A DNA stretch of 64,000 nucleotides from Neoroseomonas marina (GTDB taxonomy: Bacteria; Pseudomonadota; Alphaproteobacteria; Acetobacterales; Acetobacteraceae), in contig NZ_JABBKX010000002.1 in assembly GCF_012927745.1 (NCBI RefSeq), positions 473,999 to 537,998 on the forward strand, read 5' to 3'. Of the stretch, positions 8,798-23,676 are shown piece after piece. The notes beneath the pieces were generated by a model. That model did no database searches, was not told the origin of the DNA, and saw only the letters and a list, made by a program, of their open reading frames with translations. Positions within the stretch are counted from its first letter, which is position 1, and each line of letters opens with the position of its first letter. A program made the position numbers and the translations under genes.

Positions 8798-9586
8798 TCA
8801 ACCCGCGGCGCCAAGGCTGCGCACCAGGGTGTAGGCGGCGACCACCAGAATCAGCCCCGCGAAGACCTTGGTGAGCAGCCCGCGCCTCCGGGCCAGCGCC
8901 TGTCCGGCACGGGCACCGAGCAGGCTTCCGGCGACGCCGCCCGCCACGAAGGCGGCGGCGAGCCACCACTCCACGAGTCCGGCCAGGGCATAGCTGCCGG
9001 CGGTCGTCAGCCCGAATGCGGTCACGGCGACCAGCGAGGTGCCGATCGCCTGCAGCATCGGCATCCCTGTCGCGAGGATCAGCCCCGGGACGATCAGGAA
9101 GCCGCCGCCGATCCCGAAGAAACCGGACAGCCCGCCGACGGCGAGGCCCGCCGTCACCAGCGCCGGCGCGTTGGCGCGCGACAGCCGCACCTGCCGGTCC
9201 TCGCCCGGTTCGCGTCGGCGCAGCATCAGCACCGCGACGACGACCATCATCACGGCGAACGCCGCCAACAGCGCCTGCCCGTCCATCATCTTGCCGAGCT
9301 GCGAGCCCAGCAGCGCGCCCACGACGCCGCTGCCGGCGAAGACGCCGGCGCACGGCCAACGCACATGGCCGGCGCGTGCATGGTTCAGAAGGCTGGCCGC
9401 GGCGTTGGCGGCCACCGCGACGGCGCTGGTGCCGATCGCGACATGCGGCAGGGGAACTCCCACCAGGTAGACCAGCAGGGGCACGGCGAGGATGGAGCCG
9501 CCTCCGCCGACGAGACCGAGGGTGAAGCCGACGAGCACGCCGGATCCGCTGCCGAGCAGCATCTGCAGCGCGGAGAGGGACATCAT
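8798..9586 (-). CDS. TauE/SafE family sulfite/sulfur-anion exporter
   Basis: A 262-residue membrane protein of the TauE/SafE (DUF81) family. It opens with the family's glycine-rich first helix (GFTLGLVGGGGSILAVPLLVYLVG) and repeats the pattern in its second half (GLAVGGLSGFFGIGGGFLIVPGLIL). About eight membrane spans. It is the last gene of a leftward BigR-rhodanese-TauE unit. In sulfide-response operons this family removes sulfite made by persulfide oxidation, which fits here. Two adjacent ATG codons are possible starts. Downstream (8564-8797) I see no gene or clear terminator. Confidence 0.85.
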   Translation of the reverse strand: MMSLSALQMLLGSGSGVLVGFTLGLVGGGGSILAVPLLVYLVGVPLPHVAIGTSAVAVAANAAASLLNHARAGHVRWPCAGVFAGSGVVGALLGSQLGKMMDGQALLAAFAVMMVVVAVLMLRRREPGEDRQVRLSRANAPALVTAGLAVGGLSGFFGIGGGFLIVPGLILATGMPMLQAIGTSLVAVTAFGLTTAGSYALAGLVEWWLAAAFVAGGVAGSLLGARAGQALARRRGLLTKVFAGLILVVAAYTLVRSLGAAG

Positions 9587-9603
9587 GGCACAGCACCTAC
9601 CGG

Positions 9604-9674
9604 CCGCCGCGGCGTGCGGCCGCGGCGGTGCGTTCTTCCTGTGAGGCTGGGTCGCCCGCCGCGCAGGGCGGGCG
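9604..9674. repeat. two hairpins between the rhodanese and TauE genes
   Basis: A 9-bp perfect stem (CCGCCGCGG, 7-base loop) spans 9604-9628. An 8-bp stem (CGCCCGCC, 6-base loop) spans 9653-9674, just after the rhodanese stop. Neither has a T-run. They may set mRNA stability or lower expression of the exporter relative to the upstream genes; this role is inference. Confidence 0.35.
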
Positions 9675-9679
9675 GCGGT

Positions 9680-10225
9680 TCAGGCGGCGATCGGCGTATG
9701 CGCCGCGGTCGGGCGGTTCCACGGCATCAGCCGCAACACGCGCGCCAAGCCGCAGGTGCCCGTCACGCCGGCGAAGACGAGCCCGGCGCCGACGAAGCCC
9801 GACAGCCCGTAGAACCAGGGCGAGACCGTCGCGCCGAGCAGCACGCCCAGCACCACCAACGATCCCGCGGCAATCTGCACCTGGCGCATCAGTTCGAGTG
9901 GCTGACGCCGGTCCTCGGCCACCGGCAGCCCCGCGCGCTTCCAGGCATCGAGGCCGCCATCGACGACATAGGCCTCGCACAGCCCCGCCTTGGCGGCGAG
10001 CCGATCGGCATTCCCCTGGGTGCGCGCACCGGAGCGGCAATGGAACAGCACCGGCCGGCCGGCCTGCACGGCGAGCTCCGCCTCCTCGAGGCGCGAGAGC
10101 GGCAGGTTCCGCGCGCCGGGGATGCGTTCGCGCGCATGCTCGTCGGCTTCGCGCACGTCGACGAGCGTCGCGCCTTCCTCGCGGAGCAGGCGGGCGGCTT
10201 CGGTGGCGGTAATGGTCTTCAGCAT
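9680..10225 (-). CDS. rhodanese domain protein with membrane anchor (YgaP-like)
   Basis: A 181-residue protein. Residues 1-108 are a rhodanese domain with the active-site loop HCRSGARTQ (catalytic Cys63), which carries persulfide sulfur. Residues 118-165 hold two hydrophobic spans of the DUF2892 kind, so the domain is tethered to the inner membrane as in E. coli YgaP. A GAAGGA ribosome site precedes the ATG by about 9 bases. It lies between the BigR repressor gene (25 bases upstream) and the TauE exporter. In this setting it should pass sulfane sulfur between the hydrolase encoded at 10669 and export or detoxification. Confidence 0.88.
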   Translation of the reverse strand: MLKTITATEAARLLREEGATLVDVREADEHARERIPGARNLPLSRLEEAELAVQAGRPVLFHCRSGARTQGNADRLAAKAGLCEAYVVDGGLDAWKRAGLPVAEDRRQPLELMRQVQIAAGSLVVLGVLLGATVSPWFYGLSGFVGAGLVFAGVTGTCGLARVLRLMPWNRPTAAHTPIAA

Positions 10226-10250
10226 GGTCGGGGTCCTTCGTCGTTCCTGA

Positions 10251-10583
10251 TCAGCGTTCGGGCGGGCAGTAGAGGTCGCGGAGCACTTCCAGCAGGCGCG
10301 CCGCCTTCGGGTCGGCGAGGCGGTAGAAGACCGCCTGCGCCGCCTTGCGGGTGGCGACGAGCCCGTCCTCGCGGAGCATCGCCAGGTGCTGCGACAGCGC
10401 CGGCTGGGACAGGCCGACGGCCTCCGCCAGCGCGCCGACCGTCATCTCGCCTTCCGCCACCAGGTGGCAGAGCAGGAGCAGCCGGTTGGTATTGGCGAGC
10501 AGGCGCAGGAGGCGCGCGGCCTCCGTCGCCTTGTCGTGCAGCAGCCCCAGGTCGCCGGGGGCGTCGATGGTGGTCGAGCTCAT
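10251..10583 (-). CDS. bigR: ArsR-family persulfide-sensing repressor (BigR/SqrR type)
   Basis: A 110-residue winged-helix ArsR-type repressor. The two cysteines that define the BigR/SqrR group are both present, Cys39 (LLLLCHLV) and Cys106 (LYCP, near the C-terminus). In that group they form a disulfide or polysulfide link on exposure to persulfide and release DNA. The recognition helix is VGLSQPALSQHLAMLRE (57-73). It has no ArsR metal-site CxC motif. The gene is divergent from the persulfide-dioxygenase-like hydrolase, and an AT-rich dyad lies in the 85-base gap. The only ribosome-site-like string, GAGG, touches the ATG, so translation may be weak or start unusually. Confidence 0.88.
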   Translation of the reverse strand: MSSTTIDAPGDLGLLHDKATEAARLLRLLANTNRLLLLCHLVAEGEMTVGALAEAVGLSQPALSQHLAMLREDGLVATRKAAQAVFYRLADPKAARLLEVLRDLYCPPER

Positions 10584-10592
10584 CCTCGTGCC

Positions 10593-10636
10593 GATTCAAT
10601 AAGGTTGTTCTTATTAAGTAGTTTCTTATATGAATT
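10593..10636. promoter_or_regulatory. AT-rich BigR operator/promoter region
   Basis: A 44-base AT-rich island in GC-rich DNA between the divergent bigR and hydrolase genes. It holds outer inverted arms (ATTCAATAAG at 10594-10603; CTTATATGAAT at 10625-10635) and an inner near-palindrome CTTATTAAG (10610-10618). The flanking ATTC and GAAT resemble the ends of SqrR-type sites. A repressor bound here would cover both promoters. The sulfide-response role follows from the BigR family; the exact contact bases are inference. Confidence 0.65.
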
Positions 10637-10668
10637 GCAAGCACCACCCGCGATGTGAGGACAGCACC

Positions 10669-11538
10669 ATGCAGGGCGCAGAAATCCGAGCCTTCTTCGA
10701 CGAGCCGACCAACACCGTCAGCTACCTGGTCTGGGACCCGGCGACGCAGGACGGCGCCGTCATCGACCCCGTGCTGGACTGGGACAACCGCACCGGCACC
10801 GCCGACACCGCCTTTGCCGACCGCATCCTGGCCGCCGCCGCCACGGAGGGGGTGACGATCCGCCGGGTGCTCGAGACCCATGCCCATGCCGACCACCTGA
10901 CGGCGGCGCCCTACATCAAGGCCAGGACCGGCGCGCCCATCGGCATCGGCGAGCATATCAAAGAGGTGCAGCGCATCTTCCGCCCGGTCTTCGATGCCCG
11001 GGACCTGAAGCCGGACGGCGGCGACTTCGACCACCTGTTCCGGGATGGCGAGCACTTCGCGATCGGCGGGCTCGACGTCGAGGTGATGCACCTGCCCGGC
11101 CACACGCCGGCGGACATCGCCTACCGCGTCGGCCAGGACGTCTTCGTGGGCGATACCATCTTCATGCCCGACTACGGCACGGCGCGGGCGGACTTCCCGG
11201 GCGGGGATGCGCGCCGGCTCTTCCGGTCGATCCGCCGGCTTCTGTCGCTGCCGCCGGACACGCGGCTGTGGATGTGCCACGACTACAAGGCGCCGGGCCG
11301 CGACACCTATGCCTGGCAAACCACCGTCGCGGAGCAGCGGGCGCGCAACCCGCATGTGAAGGACGGTGTCGGCGAGGACGACTTCGTCGCCTTCCGCACC
11401 GCGCGCGATAAGACGCTCGCGGCACCGCTGCTGCTGCTGCCCTCCATCCAGGTCAACATCCGCGCCGGCCGCTTCCCGGACGCGGAGGAGAACGGCGTCC
11501 GGTACCTCCGGATCCCGGTGCGGCGCAAAGCCGCGTGA
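10669..11538 (+). CDS. blh: persulfide-dioxygenase-like metallo-beta-lactamase hydrolase (Blh type)
   Basis: A 289-residue metallo-beta-lactamase-fold protein of the ETHE1/Blh type. The metal motif HAHADH is at 71-76, the second ligand region is GHTPADIAY, and the third is VGDTIFMPDYGTARADFPGG. Known members oxidise glutathione persulfide to sulfite at a single iron. No rhodanese domain is fused here; that function is supplied by the separate membrane rhodanese across the divergent promoter. The start at 10669 is preceded by GTGAGGA. It ends 39 bases before the convergent efflux permease, with a strong hairpin in that gap. Confidence 0.88.
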   Translation: MQGAEIRAFFDEPTNTVSYLVWDPATQDGAVIDPVLDWDNRTGTADTAFADRILAAAATEGVTIRRVLETHAHADHLTAAPYIKARTGAPIGIGEHIKEVQRIFRPVFDARDLKPDGGDFDHLFRDGEHFAIGGLDVEVMHLPGHTPADIAYRVGQDVFVGDTIFMPDYGTARADFPGGDARRLFRSIRRLLSLPPDTRLWMCHDYKAPGRDTYAWQTTVAEQRARNPHVKDGVGEDDFVAFRTARDKTLAAPLLLLPSIQVNIRAGRFPDAEENGVRYLRIPVRRKAA

Positions 11539-11546
11539 CGCGGCCT

Positions 11547-11570
11547 GCCCCCGGCGTTGCGGCCGGGGGC
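11547..11570. terminator. hairpin between convergent hydrolase and efflux permease genes
   Basis: GCCCCCGGC and GCCGGGGGC form a perfect 9-bp GC stem with a 6-base loop in the 39-base gap between two converging stop codons. Its position suits a bidirectional terminator. There is no T-run on either side. Confidence 0.5.
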
Positions 11571-11577
11571 GACGGTC

Positions 11578-12699
11578 CTAGGCCATCGTGCCCACCGTGG
11601 AGCGGAACCGCGCCAGCGCGTAGCCGAACAGCACGGCGCCGATCCCGGCCAGCCACACGAATTGCGGCCAGACGCCCCACAGGTCGGCGCCGCGGTACAG
11701 GATGCCCTGGGCCAGCATGACGAAATGCGTGGTGGGCGCGGCCATCATCACCCATTGCACGGCCTCGGGCATGCTCTCCCGGGGCGTCGTGCCGCCCGAG
11801 AGCATCTGCAGCGGCAGCAGGATCAGGATCACCAGCAACCCGAATTGCGGCATCGATCGCGCCACGGTGCCGATGAAGATACCCATCGAGGTGGTCGCGA
11901 ACACGTGCAGGGCCGCACCGGCAAGGAACAGCGCCAGCGACCCGTGGATCGGCACCCTCAGCACGCCCTGGACGACGAGCAGCATGGACATCGCCGTCGC
12001 CGCCAGCACCACCACGCCCATCGCCCAGACCTTGGCCGACATGATCTCGAACGGCGTCACGGGCATGACGAGGAGGTGTTCGATGGTGCCGTGCTCGCGC
12101 TCGCGGATGAGAGCCGCCCCGGCCAGCACGATCGACAGCAGGGTGACGTTGTTGATCACCTCCATGATGGCGCCGAACCAGGCCGGCTCGAACTGCGGGT
12201 TGAAGCGTGCGCGCAGCACCAGGTCGACGGGTGGGGTGTCGATCGCGCGGTAGCGCCGCGCGAAGTCCGTCACCTCGCCGCCCACGATGGACTGGATGTA
12301 GCCGGCGCCGGTGAAGGCCTGGCTCATGCGCGTCGCATCGACGTTGAGCTGGATGGTCGGTCCGCGGCCGGCGAGAAGGTCGCGCTGGAAGTTGGGCGGG
12401 ATGTCGATGGCGAAGGTGTCGCGGCCCGCATCCATGCGCGCATCCATCTCGCCCTGGGTGATCGCGACCGGGGGCAGGAAGAAGGGCGGGTAGAAGGCGC
12501 CCGCGATGCGGTTCGCGACCGGGGACCGGTCCTCGTCCACGATGGCGATGGCCGCGCGGCTGAGCGTTTCGGGCATCGCGGTCGCGGCCGCATGGATCGC
12601 GACGGTGAAGGAATAGACGATCAGCAGCAGCAGGACCGGGTCGCGCAGCAGGCTCCGCAGTTCCTTGACGCCCAGATTGCCGATGTTCGCGACGCGCAT
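11578..12699 (-). CDS. ABC-2 type efflux permease (YhhJ/YbhR-like)
   Basis: A 373-residue membrane protein. It has an N-terminal span (near 22-42), a large periplasmic domain, then five hydrophobic spans, the ABC-2 permease layout. It carries the family's typical stretch LIREREHGTIEHLLVMPVTPFEIMSAK near residues 190-220. It starts three bases after the stop of the fused ABC protein and is the last gene of the leftward efflux run. The order HlyD - fused ABC protein - ABC-2 permease matches E. coli yhiI-rbbA-yhhJ. Confidence 0.9.
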   Translation of the reverse strand: MRVANIGNLGVKELRSLLRDPVLLLLIVYSFTVAIHAAATAMPETLSRAAIAIVDEDRSPVANRIAGAFYPPFFLPPVAITQGEMDARMDAGRDTFAIDIPPNFQRDLLAGRGPTIQLNVDATRMSQAFTGAGYIQSIVGGEVTDFARRYRAIDTPPVDLVLRARFNPQFEPAWFGAIMEVINNVTLLSIVLAGAALIREREHGTIEHLLVMPVTPFEIMSAKVWAMGVVVLAATAMSMLLVVQGVLRVPIHGSLALFLAGAALHVFATTSMGIFIGTVARSMPQFGLLVILILLPLQMLSGGTTPRESMPEAVQWVMMAAPTTHFVMLAQGILYRGADLWGVWPQFVWLAGIGAVLFGYALARFRSTVGTMA

Positions 12700-12702
12700 G
12701 GT

Positions 12703-15420
12703 TCAGCGCTCCTGCTTGCGGAGGAACGCTGCGCTCAGCCCGATCAGGACGGGCCCGGCGAGCGCCAGCGACAGCATCTCCGGCCGCAGGTCAGGGAAGT
12801 GCAGCGCCTTGGAGAAGACGCCACGCGCGATCGTCACGTAGGGGGCGGTCGGATAGATGTGCCCGATCACGGCGCCGATGCCCTCCATCGAGGCCACGGG
12901 ATCGATCACGCCCGAGAACTGCACGGCCGGCAGGATGGTCAGGATCGCCGTCGCGAAGATCGCCGCGATCTGGCTGCGCAGGAAGGTCGAGCACAGCAGG
13001 CCAAGCGCCGTCGCGGCGCCGAGATACAGCAGCGTCGCCAGCGTCAGCGCCGGCAAGCTGCCTTTCAGGGGCACCCCGAACAAGGTCAGCGCCAGGATCA
13101 GCAGCAGGACGAAGTTCAGCATCCCCAGCACCATGTAGGGCAGCTGCTTGCCGAGCAGGAACTCGAAGCGCGTCACCGGCGTGACATAGAAATTGACGAT
13201 CGAGCCGAGCTCCTTCTCCCGCACCACGCTCAGCGCCGTGAGCATGGCGGGGATCAGCATCAGCAGGATGGGGATGACCGCGGGGACCATGGCCACCAGG
13301 CTGCGGACGTCCGGATTGTAGCGGTAGCGCGTCTCGATGGTGAACAGCGGCGTGCCGCGGCCCTGGACGGACTGCGCCGCGCGCTGCGCCAGCCATTGCG
13401 CATGCATGCCCTGCACATAGCCGCGAATGGTCTGCCCGCGGGACGGCATGGCCCCGTCGATCCAGGCCGCGACCTCGGCGGGGCGGCCGCGGGCGATGTC
13501 GCGGGCGAAGCCGGGCGGGATCTCGATGGCCAGCGTCACCTCGCCCGACTGCATGCGACGGTCGAGTTCCTCGTAATCGCTGATCGGCGGCCTTTCCGTG
13601 AAGTAGCGCGACCCCGCGATGTTCAGCGTGTAGTCCCGGCTGGTCGTGGTCTGGTCGCGGTCGAGCACCGCGAAGGTGAGGTCCTCGACATCCAGCGTGA
13701 TGCCGTAGCCCATGATGACCATCAGGATCACGGTGCCGAGCAGCGCCAGCGTCGCACGGATCGGATCGCGGCGCAGCTCGAGCGCTTCCCGCCGCGCATA
13801 GCTGCCCATGCGCCGCGCGTCGAAGCGGCGGCGCGGCGGCGGCGGTGCGGTCGAGGTGGCGAGCGGGGGCGCCGCAGCGGCCTCCGTCGCGCCGGTCGCT
13901 TCGCGGAGGCAGGCGACGAAGGCATCCTCGAGCGTCGCCACGCCCCGCTTCGCCTTGAGGGCTGCCGGCGTGTCGCTGACCAGCACCTTGCCCGCATGCA
14001 TGAAGGAGATGCGGTCGCAGCGCTCGGCTTCGTTCATGAAGTGCGTGGAGATGAAGATCGTCACGCCGTCGCGCCGCGACAGCTCGACCAGCATGCGCCA
14101 GAAATCGTCCCGCGCGACCGGATCGACGCCCGAGGTCGGCTCGTCGAGGATGAGCATCTCCGGCCCATGGATCATCGCCACGGCCAGGGAGAGCCGCTGG
14201 CGCTGGCCCAGCGGCAGCGCGTCGGGCAGCGCGTCCATGATGCCGCCGAGGCCGAAGCGACCGGCCATCTCCTCGATCCGCGCCGGGATCGCGTCGCGCG
14301 GCATGCCAAAGAGACGCGCATGGAGGTCGAGGTTCTGCCGCACCGTCAGCTCGCTGTAGAGCGAGAAGCCCTGCGACATGTAGCCGACGCGCCGGCGCGT
14401 CCCGAGGTCGCGCGCATCCACCTGCCGGCCGAACAGCCAGGCCTCGCCCTCCGTGGCGGGAAGCAGGCCGGTCAGCATCTTCATCGTGGTCGTCTTGCCG
14501 CAGCCGTTGGACCCGAGGAAGCCGAAGATCTCGCCGCGCCCGATCCGGAAGCTGACCCGGTCCACCGCGGTGAAGTCGCCGAATCGCATGGTGAGGCCGC
14601 GCGCCTCGATCGCGACCTCACCATCCAGCGTCGCGGGGCGCGGCGGGATGTCGATGCGGCTGTGCCCGGCCCGCCGGTCCTCGGGGAGCAGCGCGACGAA
14701 GGCGGCCTCGAGCGTCTCGGTGCCGCTGCGCGCCAGCAGGTCGCCTGGCGTGCCGGTGGCGAGCACCCGCCCACCATCCATCGCCGCCAGCCAGTCGAAG
14801 CGGGCCGCTTCCTCCATGTAGGCCGTCGCGACCAGCACGCTCATGCCCGGCCGCCCGGCGCGGATGCGGTCGATCAGGTCCCAGAACTGGCGGCGGGAGA
14901 GCGGGTCGACGCCCGTCGTCGGTTCGTCGAGGATCAGCAGGTCCGGATCGTGGATCAGCGAGCAGCAGAGGCTGAGCTTCTGCTTCATCCCGCCCGACAG
15001 CTTGCCCGCCGGCCGGTCCAGGAAGGGTGCGAGGCCCGTCGCCTCGGTCAGCGTGGCGATGCGGCGCTGGCGTTCGGCGCGGTCATGGCCGAAGAGGCGG
15101 CCGAAGAAGTCGATGTTCTCGGCCACCGACAGCGTCGGATAGAGGTTCCGGCCAAGGCCCTGCGGCATATAGGCGATGCGCGGGCCGACCTCCCCGCGGT
15201 GGCGGGCCGAGCGCATGTCGCCGCCGAGAACCTCGATCCGGCCGGACTGGATCGCCCGCGCCCCGGCCACCAGCGCGAGGAGACTCGACTTGCCGACGCC
15301 GTCCGGCCCGATCAGGCCGGCCATGCAGCCCGCCGGGATGTCGAGTCCGATGCCGTCGAGCGCGATGGTGCGGCCGTAGCGCAATCCGACCTCGCGCAGG
15401 CTCGCGACCGGCGCGGTCAT
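12703..15420 (-). CDS. RbbA-like fused ABC transporter: two ATPase domains plus ABC-2 permease
   Basis: A 905-residue protein, close to E. coli RbbA in length and order. The first ATPase domain has Walker [10 protein letters not shown] and signature [10 protein letters not shown], then DEPTTGVDP. The second has Walker [10 protein letters not shown]; its signature is degenerate ([10 protein letters not shown] in place of LSGGQ) but is followed by an intact [10 protein letters not shown] membrane domain with about six spans fills the last 370 residues. The first ATG in frame at 15420 overlaps the HlyD stop (ATGA), so I prefer it to a start 12 codons upstream. It should power export with the HlyD protein and the following permease. 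Confidence 0.9.
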   Translation of the reverse strand: MTAPVASLREVGLRYGRTIALDGIGLDIPAGCMAGLIGPDGVGKSSLLALVAGARAIQSGRIEVLGGDMRSARHRGEVGPRIAYMPQGLGRNLYPTLSVAENIDFFGRLFGHDRAERQRRIATLTEATGLAPFLDRPAGKLSGGMKQKLSLCCSLIHDPDLLILDEPTTGVDPLSRRQFWDLIDRIRAGRPGMSVLVATAYMEEAARFDWLAAMDGGRVLATGTPGDLLARSGTETLEAAFVALLPEDRRAGHSRIDIPPRPATLDGEVAIEARGLTMRFGDFTAVDRVSFRIGRGEIFGFLGSNGCGKTTTMKMLTGLLPATEGEAWLFGRQVDARDLGTRRRVGYMSQGFSLYSELTVRQNLDLHARLFGMPRDAIPARIEEMAGRFGLGGIMDALPDALPLGQRQRLSLAVAMIHGPEMLILDEPTSGVDPVARDDFWRMLVELSRRDGVTIFISTHFMNEAERCDRISFMHAGKVLVSDTPAALKAKRGVATLEDAFVACLREATGATEAAAAPPLATSTAPPPPRRRFDARRMGSYARREALELRRDPIRATLALLGTVILMVIMGYGITLDVEDLTFAVLDRDQTTTSRDYTLNIAGSRYFTERPPISDYEELDRRMQSGEVTLAIEIPPGFARDIARGRPAEVAAWIDGAMPSRGQTIRGYVQGMHAQWLAQRAAQSVQGRGTPLFTIETRYRYNPDVRSLVAMVPAVIPILLMLIPAMLTALSVVREKELGSIVNFYVTPVTRFEFLLGKQLPYMVLGMLNFVLLLILALTLFGVPLKGSLPALTLATLLYLGAATALGLLCSTFLRSQIAAIFATAILTILPAVQFSGVIDPVASMEGIGAVIGHIYPTAPYVTIARGVFSKALHFPDLRPEMLSLALAGPVLIGLSAAFLRKQER

Positions 15421-16514
15421 GACGGGGGCAGCCGCACCTGCAGCCGCGCGGGCCATTCCACGCGCGGGTCGACGCGGACATAGGCGACGCCGGGCAGGCC
15501 GGTCTTGACCTGGCTGGCGTGCTCCCGGAGCAGGTCCGGGCTGATGCGCGCGCGGACGCGGAACATCAGCTTCAGCCGTTCCTCGGCGGTCTCGACCGTG
15601 CGCGGCGTGAACTGCGCGACGTCCGAGACGAGCGACACCTGCGCCGGGATCACGAACTGCGGCACGGCGTCGAGCACGAGGCGCACCTCGGTGCCGAGCG
15701 CGACACGCCCGGCATCGGTCGTGGGCAGGAAGAAGGTCATGTAGACGTCGGCCAGGTCGACCAGGTTCACCACGCGCCCACCGGCGGCGATGACCTCCCC
15801 GGCCTCGGCCACGCGGTACTGCACGCGTCCAGCGCGCGGGGCGCGCAGCGCGCTGTCGTCGATGTCGACCTGGATGCGCTGGATCGTGGCGCGGGCGGCC
15901 TCCGCCTCGGCGTCCGCGCCGACCACCAGGGCGCGGGCGGAACTGATCGCGGCCTCCGCCGCCGCGACCTGGGCGCGCGCCGCCCCCTGGGCCGCCCGCG
16001 CGCCTTCGAATGTGGCGCGGTCATCGTCCAGGGTCTGCTGCGGGGCATTGCCGCGGGCGGCGAGTTCCTCGGTGCGGGACAGCCGCCGCCGCGCGGCGTC
16101 GAGCAGCGCATCGCGCTGCGCGACCACGGCCTGGGCGGCGCCCCGTTCCGCCTCGCGCTGCACGACCATGGCATTAGCGGTCTCGATGCCGATCAGGGCG
16201 CGCTGCAGGCGTGCCTGCGCCTCGCGCAACTGTGCTTCGAGCGCGGCGGTGTCCATCCGGGCGACGACCTGGCCCGCGGCAACGAAGTCACCCTCATTGA
16301 CCAGGACGGCGGCGATGCGGCCGGCGATCTTGGCGGCGACGTCGATCTCCACCGCCTCCAGCCTGCCATTGCCGCTGGCGATGCCCGGCGGCAGCGGGGC
16401 CGGGCGAAGCGTCTGCCAGCCGACATAGGCCGCAGCGGCCGCCGCCGCGACCAGGGCGATGATCGCAATCGTCTTCAGGAAGGGTCGTGGCTTCACGGCA
16501 AGCGTCCGGCGCAT
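15417..16514 (-). CDS. HlyD-family membrane fusion protein of the ABC pump
   Basis: About 365 residues: a short N-terminal tail, one membrane anchor ([21 protein letters not shown]), a biotinyl-lipoyl-like half near [11 protein letters not shown], a long alanine/arginine-rich coiled-coil hairpin, and a beta-barrel region ([23 protein letters not shown]). This is the periplasmic adaptor layout of YhiI/YbhG. The start is uncertain: the ATG at 16514 has no good ribosome site, and a TTG 19 codons upstream is open. The gap of 70 bases from the TetR stop could hold a second promoter, but none is clear. Confidence 0.87.
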   Translation of the reverse strand: MRRTLAVKPRPFLKTIAIIALVAAAAAAAYVGWQTLRPAPLPPGIASGNGRLEAVEIDVAAKIAGRIAAVLVNEGDFVAAGQVVARMDTAALEAQLREAQARLQRALIGIETANAMVVQREAERGAAQAVVAQRDALLDAARRRLSRTEELAARGNAPQQTLDDDRATFEGARAAQGAARAQVAAAEAAISSARALVVGADAEAEAARATIQRIQVDIDDSALRAPRAGRVQYRVAEAGEVIAAGGRVVNLVDLADVYMTFFLPTTDAGRVALGTEVRLVLDAVPQFVIPAQVSLVSDVAQFTPRTVETAEERLKLMFRVRARISPDLLREHASQVKTGLPGVAYVRVDPRVEWPARLQVRLPPS

Positions 16515-16584
16515 CTGGGTTTGGGGCCGCACATAGGCCCGGCGTGACAGGCCGGCCTTGCGTGACCGCAAGGACGGCGACGGA

Positions 16585-21850
<5,266 letters not shown>

Positions 21851-21863
21851 GGGGATGCCTCGG

Positions 21864-23054
21864 TCAGCCGCCGGCGCGGACGGGGGTGGCCTCGGCGGTG
21901 GCCGTGGCCTCGGTGGCGTTCACGCGGGCGCCCGGGCGGATGCGCAGCACGCCTTCCGTCACCACGCGGTCGCCTGGGTTGAGGCCGGCCGACACCAGCC
22001 AGTTCGTGCCGACGGCACGGCTCGCCTGCAGGATGCGCTGCTCGACCACGCCCTCGGCGTTCACGACATAGGCCATGGGCTCGCCGCGCGGGGTGCGCTG
22101 CACGGCCTGCTGCGGCACCAGCAGCGCTTGGTCGACGACGCCTTCCTCGACGCGGGCGCGCACGAACATCCCCGGCATCAGCAGGCCGTCCGGATTGGCG
22201 AAGACCGCACGCAGCGTGACCGAGCCGGTGCCCTGGTCGACGATCACCTCGGAGAACTGGATCTCGCCGCGATGGGCGTATTCCGTCCCGTCCTCGAGGA
22301 TCAGCGCCGCGGAGGCGCGGTCGGCGGAATCGCGCCGCAGAACGCCCTCGGCGACGTCACGACGCTGGCGCAGCAGCGCGGCACTCGACTGGGTCAGGTC
22401 GACATGGATCGGGTCGAGCTGGGTGACGGTGACGAGGGCATTGGCCTGGCTCGCCGTCACCAGCGCGCCGACCGTCACCGAGGACCGACCGGTGCGCCCG
22501 GCGATCGGCGAGTTCACCACCGTGTAGCCGAGGTTGATCCGCGCGGTGTCCACCGCCGCCTGGGCCGAGGCGACATCCGCCTGCGCCTGGCGCAGCGCGG
22601 CCTCGGCGGTGTCGAAATCCTGCTGGCTGACGGCGCGCGCGCCGACCAGCGGGCGGTACCGGTTGACCGTGGTCTGCGCCTGGTCGGCGGAGGCCCTGGC
22701 GCGGGCGAGCGCGGCCTCCGCAGTCTCGAGCGCCGCCTGGAAGGGGGCGGGGTCGATGCGGAAGAGCGGCTGGCCGGCGGTGACCTCCTGCCCCTCGGTG
22801 AACAGGCGCTCGCGCAGCACGCCGCCGACCTGCGGGCGGACCTCGGCCACGCGGAAGGCGGTGGTGCGGCCCGGCAGGACGGTGGTCATCGGCGCCGCCT
22901 GGCGCTGCAGCGTCACCACCGTGACCGAGGGCGGCGGCGGCGGCGTGGGCGCCGCATTGGCAGCGCCGGCGCCGGGCCCTTCGTCACAGGCGGCGACGAG
23001 GAGCAGGCCGGCGAGCAGGGCGCCGCGACGGGCGGAATAGGTCCGGTGGGGCAT
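21864..23054 (-). CDS. RND efflux periplasmic adaptor lipoprotein (AcrA/MexA type)
   Basis: A 396-residue membrane fusion protein. The lipobox LLVAAC lipidates Cys23. A Pro-rich linker follows, then split lipoyl halves around a helical hairpin ([34 protein letters not shown]) and a beta-barrel and membrane-proximal domain. It is the first gene of the leftward efflux run. The upstream 100 bases hold the operator pair described at 23067. Confidence 0.94.
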   Translation of the reverse strand: MPHRTYSARRGALLAGLLLVAACDEGPGAGAANAAPTPPPPPSVTVVTLQRQAAPMTTVLPGRTTAFRVAEVRPQVGGVLRERLFTEGQEVTAGQPLFRIDPAPFQAALETAEAALARARASADQAQTTVNRYRPLVGARAVSQQDFDTAEAALRQAQADVASAQAAVDTARINLGYTVVNSPIAGRTGRSSVTVGALVTASQANALVTVTQLDPIHVDLTQSSAALLRQRRDVAEGVLRRDSADRASAALILEDGTEYAHRGEIQFSEVIVDQGTGSVTLRAVFANPDGLLMPGMFVRARVEEGVVDQALLVPQQAVQRTPRGEPMAYVVNAEGVVEQRILQASRAVGTNWLVSAGLNPGDRVVTEGVLRIRPGARVNATEATATAEATPVRAGG

Positions 23055-23066
23055 GGGGCCTCGATG

Positions 23067-23105
23067 GAAACTCGTCGGTTTTCATTTTGGAAACTGGCGA
23101 GTTTC
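23067..23105. promoter_or_regulatory. paired palindrome, likely TetR operator of the efflux operon
   Basis: GAAACTGGCGAGTTTC (23090-23105) is a 16-base palindrome with one mismatched pair. A related imperfect dyad starting GAAACTCG lies at 23067-23083. The outer arms GAAACTCG (23067-23074) and CGAGTTTC (23098-23105) are exact inverted repeats. The pair begins 13 bases before the adaptor ATG, and a -35-like TTGACG lies on the minus strand at 23114-23119. Assignment to the TetR gene at 16585 is inference from location. Confidence 0.65.
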
Positions 23106-23156
23106 TTGTCGGCCGTCAATCCGGATTGCTGCGTTGCAACAAAACGATACCGATCG

Positions 23157-23669
23157 TCAGCCCTGGGCCCGCCGCACGATCTCGGCCCCGACCTCGGCCA
23201 GGCTGCCCGGCGAGAGCACATGGCGCGCGAGGGGCAGGATGTCGGATTCCTCGAAGGCGAGCAGGCGCCGCAGCGCCTCGGCGAAGCGCAGCACCGCGGC
23301 GCCGAAGCCTGCCGGCGGTGGATGGTGCGCGACGACGAGGCGCAGCCCGGCGAGCACCCCCTCCCGGTCGTCGCGGACCGCTTGCAGGAGGCGGTCGAGC
23401 CGGGCAAGCGCGCCGGTCCGGTCGGCCGGGACCAGGCGGGGATGGAGGCATTGCGCCTCGGCCGCGAGGTGGCGGGGCAGGTCCCCGGAGAGCCAGCCCG
23501 CCAGCGCCCGCGCCAGGGCAACGGTCCCCGCAGCCCCGGGCGCCCGCGCCACCCGTTCGAGGTGACGCAGCAGCGCCCGCTGGCGAGCGTGCTCCGCGCT
23601 CAGGAAGGCGAGCGGATCGGCGAGGAGCCTGGCATCCAGTGGCCCGAACTCCGCGCCGCGCCGGCGCAT
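23157..23669 (-). CDS. hemerythrin-like (HHE) domain protein at the end of the nar operon
   Basis: A 170-residue soluble helical protein. Candidate diiron ligands occur in the expected spacing: FLSAEHARQRALLRHLERV, LPRHLAAEAQCLHPRL, LVVAHHPPP and LAFEESDILPLARHV. HHE proteins bind O2 or NO or protect iron-sulfur clusters. It begins 8 bases after the stop of the PpiC gene, so it is likely the last gene of the nitrate reductase operon. That suggests a role against nitric oxide made from nitrite. The assignment is moderate, because HHE domains diverge widely. Confidence 0.7.
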   Translation of the reverse strand: MRRRGAEFGPLDARLLADPLAFLSAEHARQRALLRHLERVARAPGAAGTVALARALAGWLSGDLPRHLAAEAQCLHPRLVPADRTGALARLDRLLQAVRDDREGVLAGLRLVVAHHPPPAGFGAAVLRFAEALRRLLAFEESDILPLARHVLSPGSLAEVGAEIVRRAQG

Positions 23670-23676
23670 GGCCGCC

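Noticed and set aside
12703..15456. Start of the RbbA-like protein 12 codons upstream of 15420
   Set aside because: That start lies inside the HlyD coding end, while the ATG at 15420 gives the ATGA overlap seen at many junctions here.
11557..15483. A 1308-residue open frame on the plus strand opposite the efflux genes
   Set aside because: It is a mirror frame of the RbbA-like and permease genes, produced by high GC; its translation is low-complexity Arg/Ala/Asp/His and matches no family.
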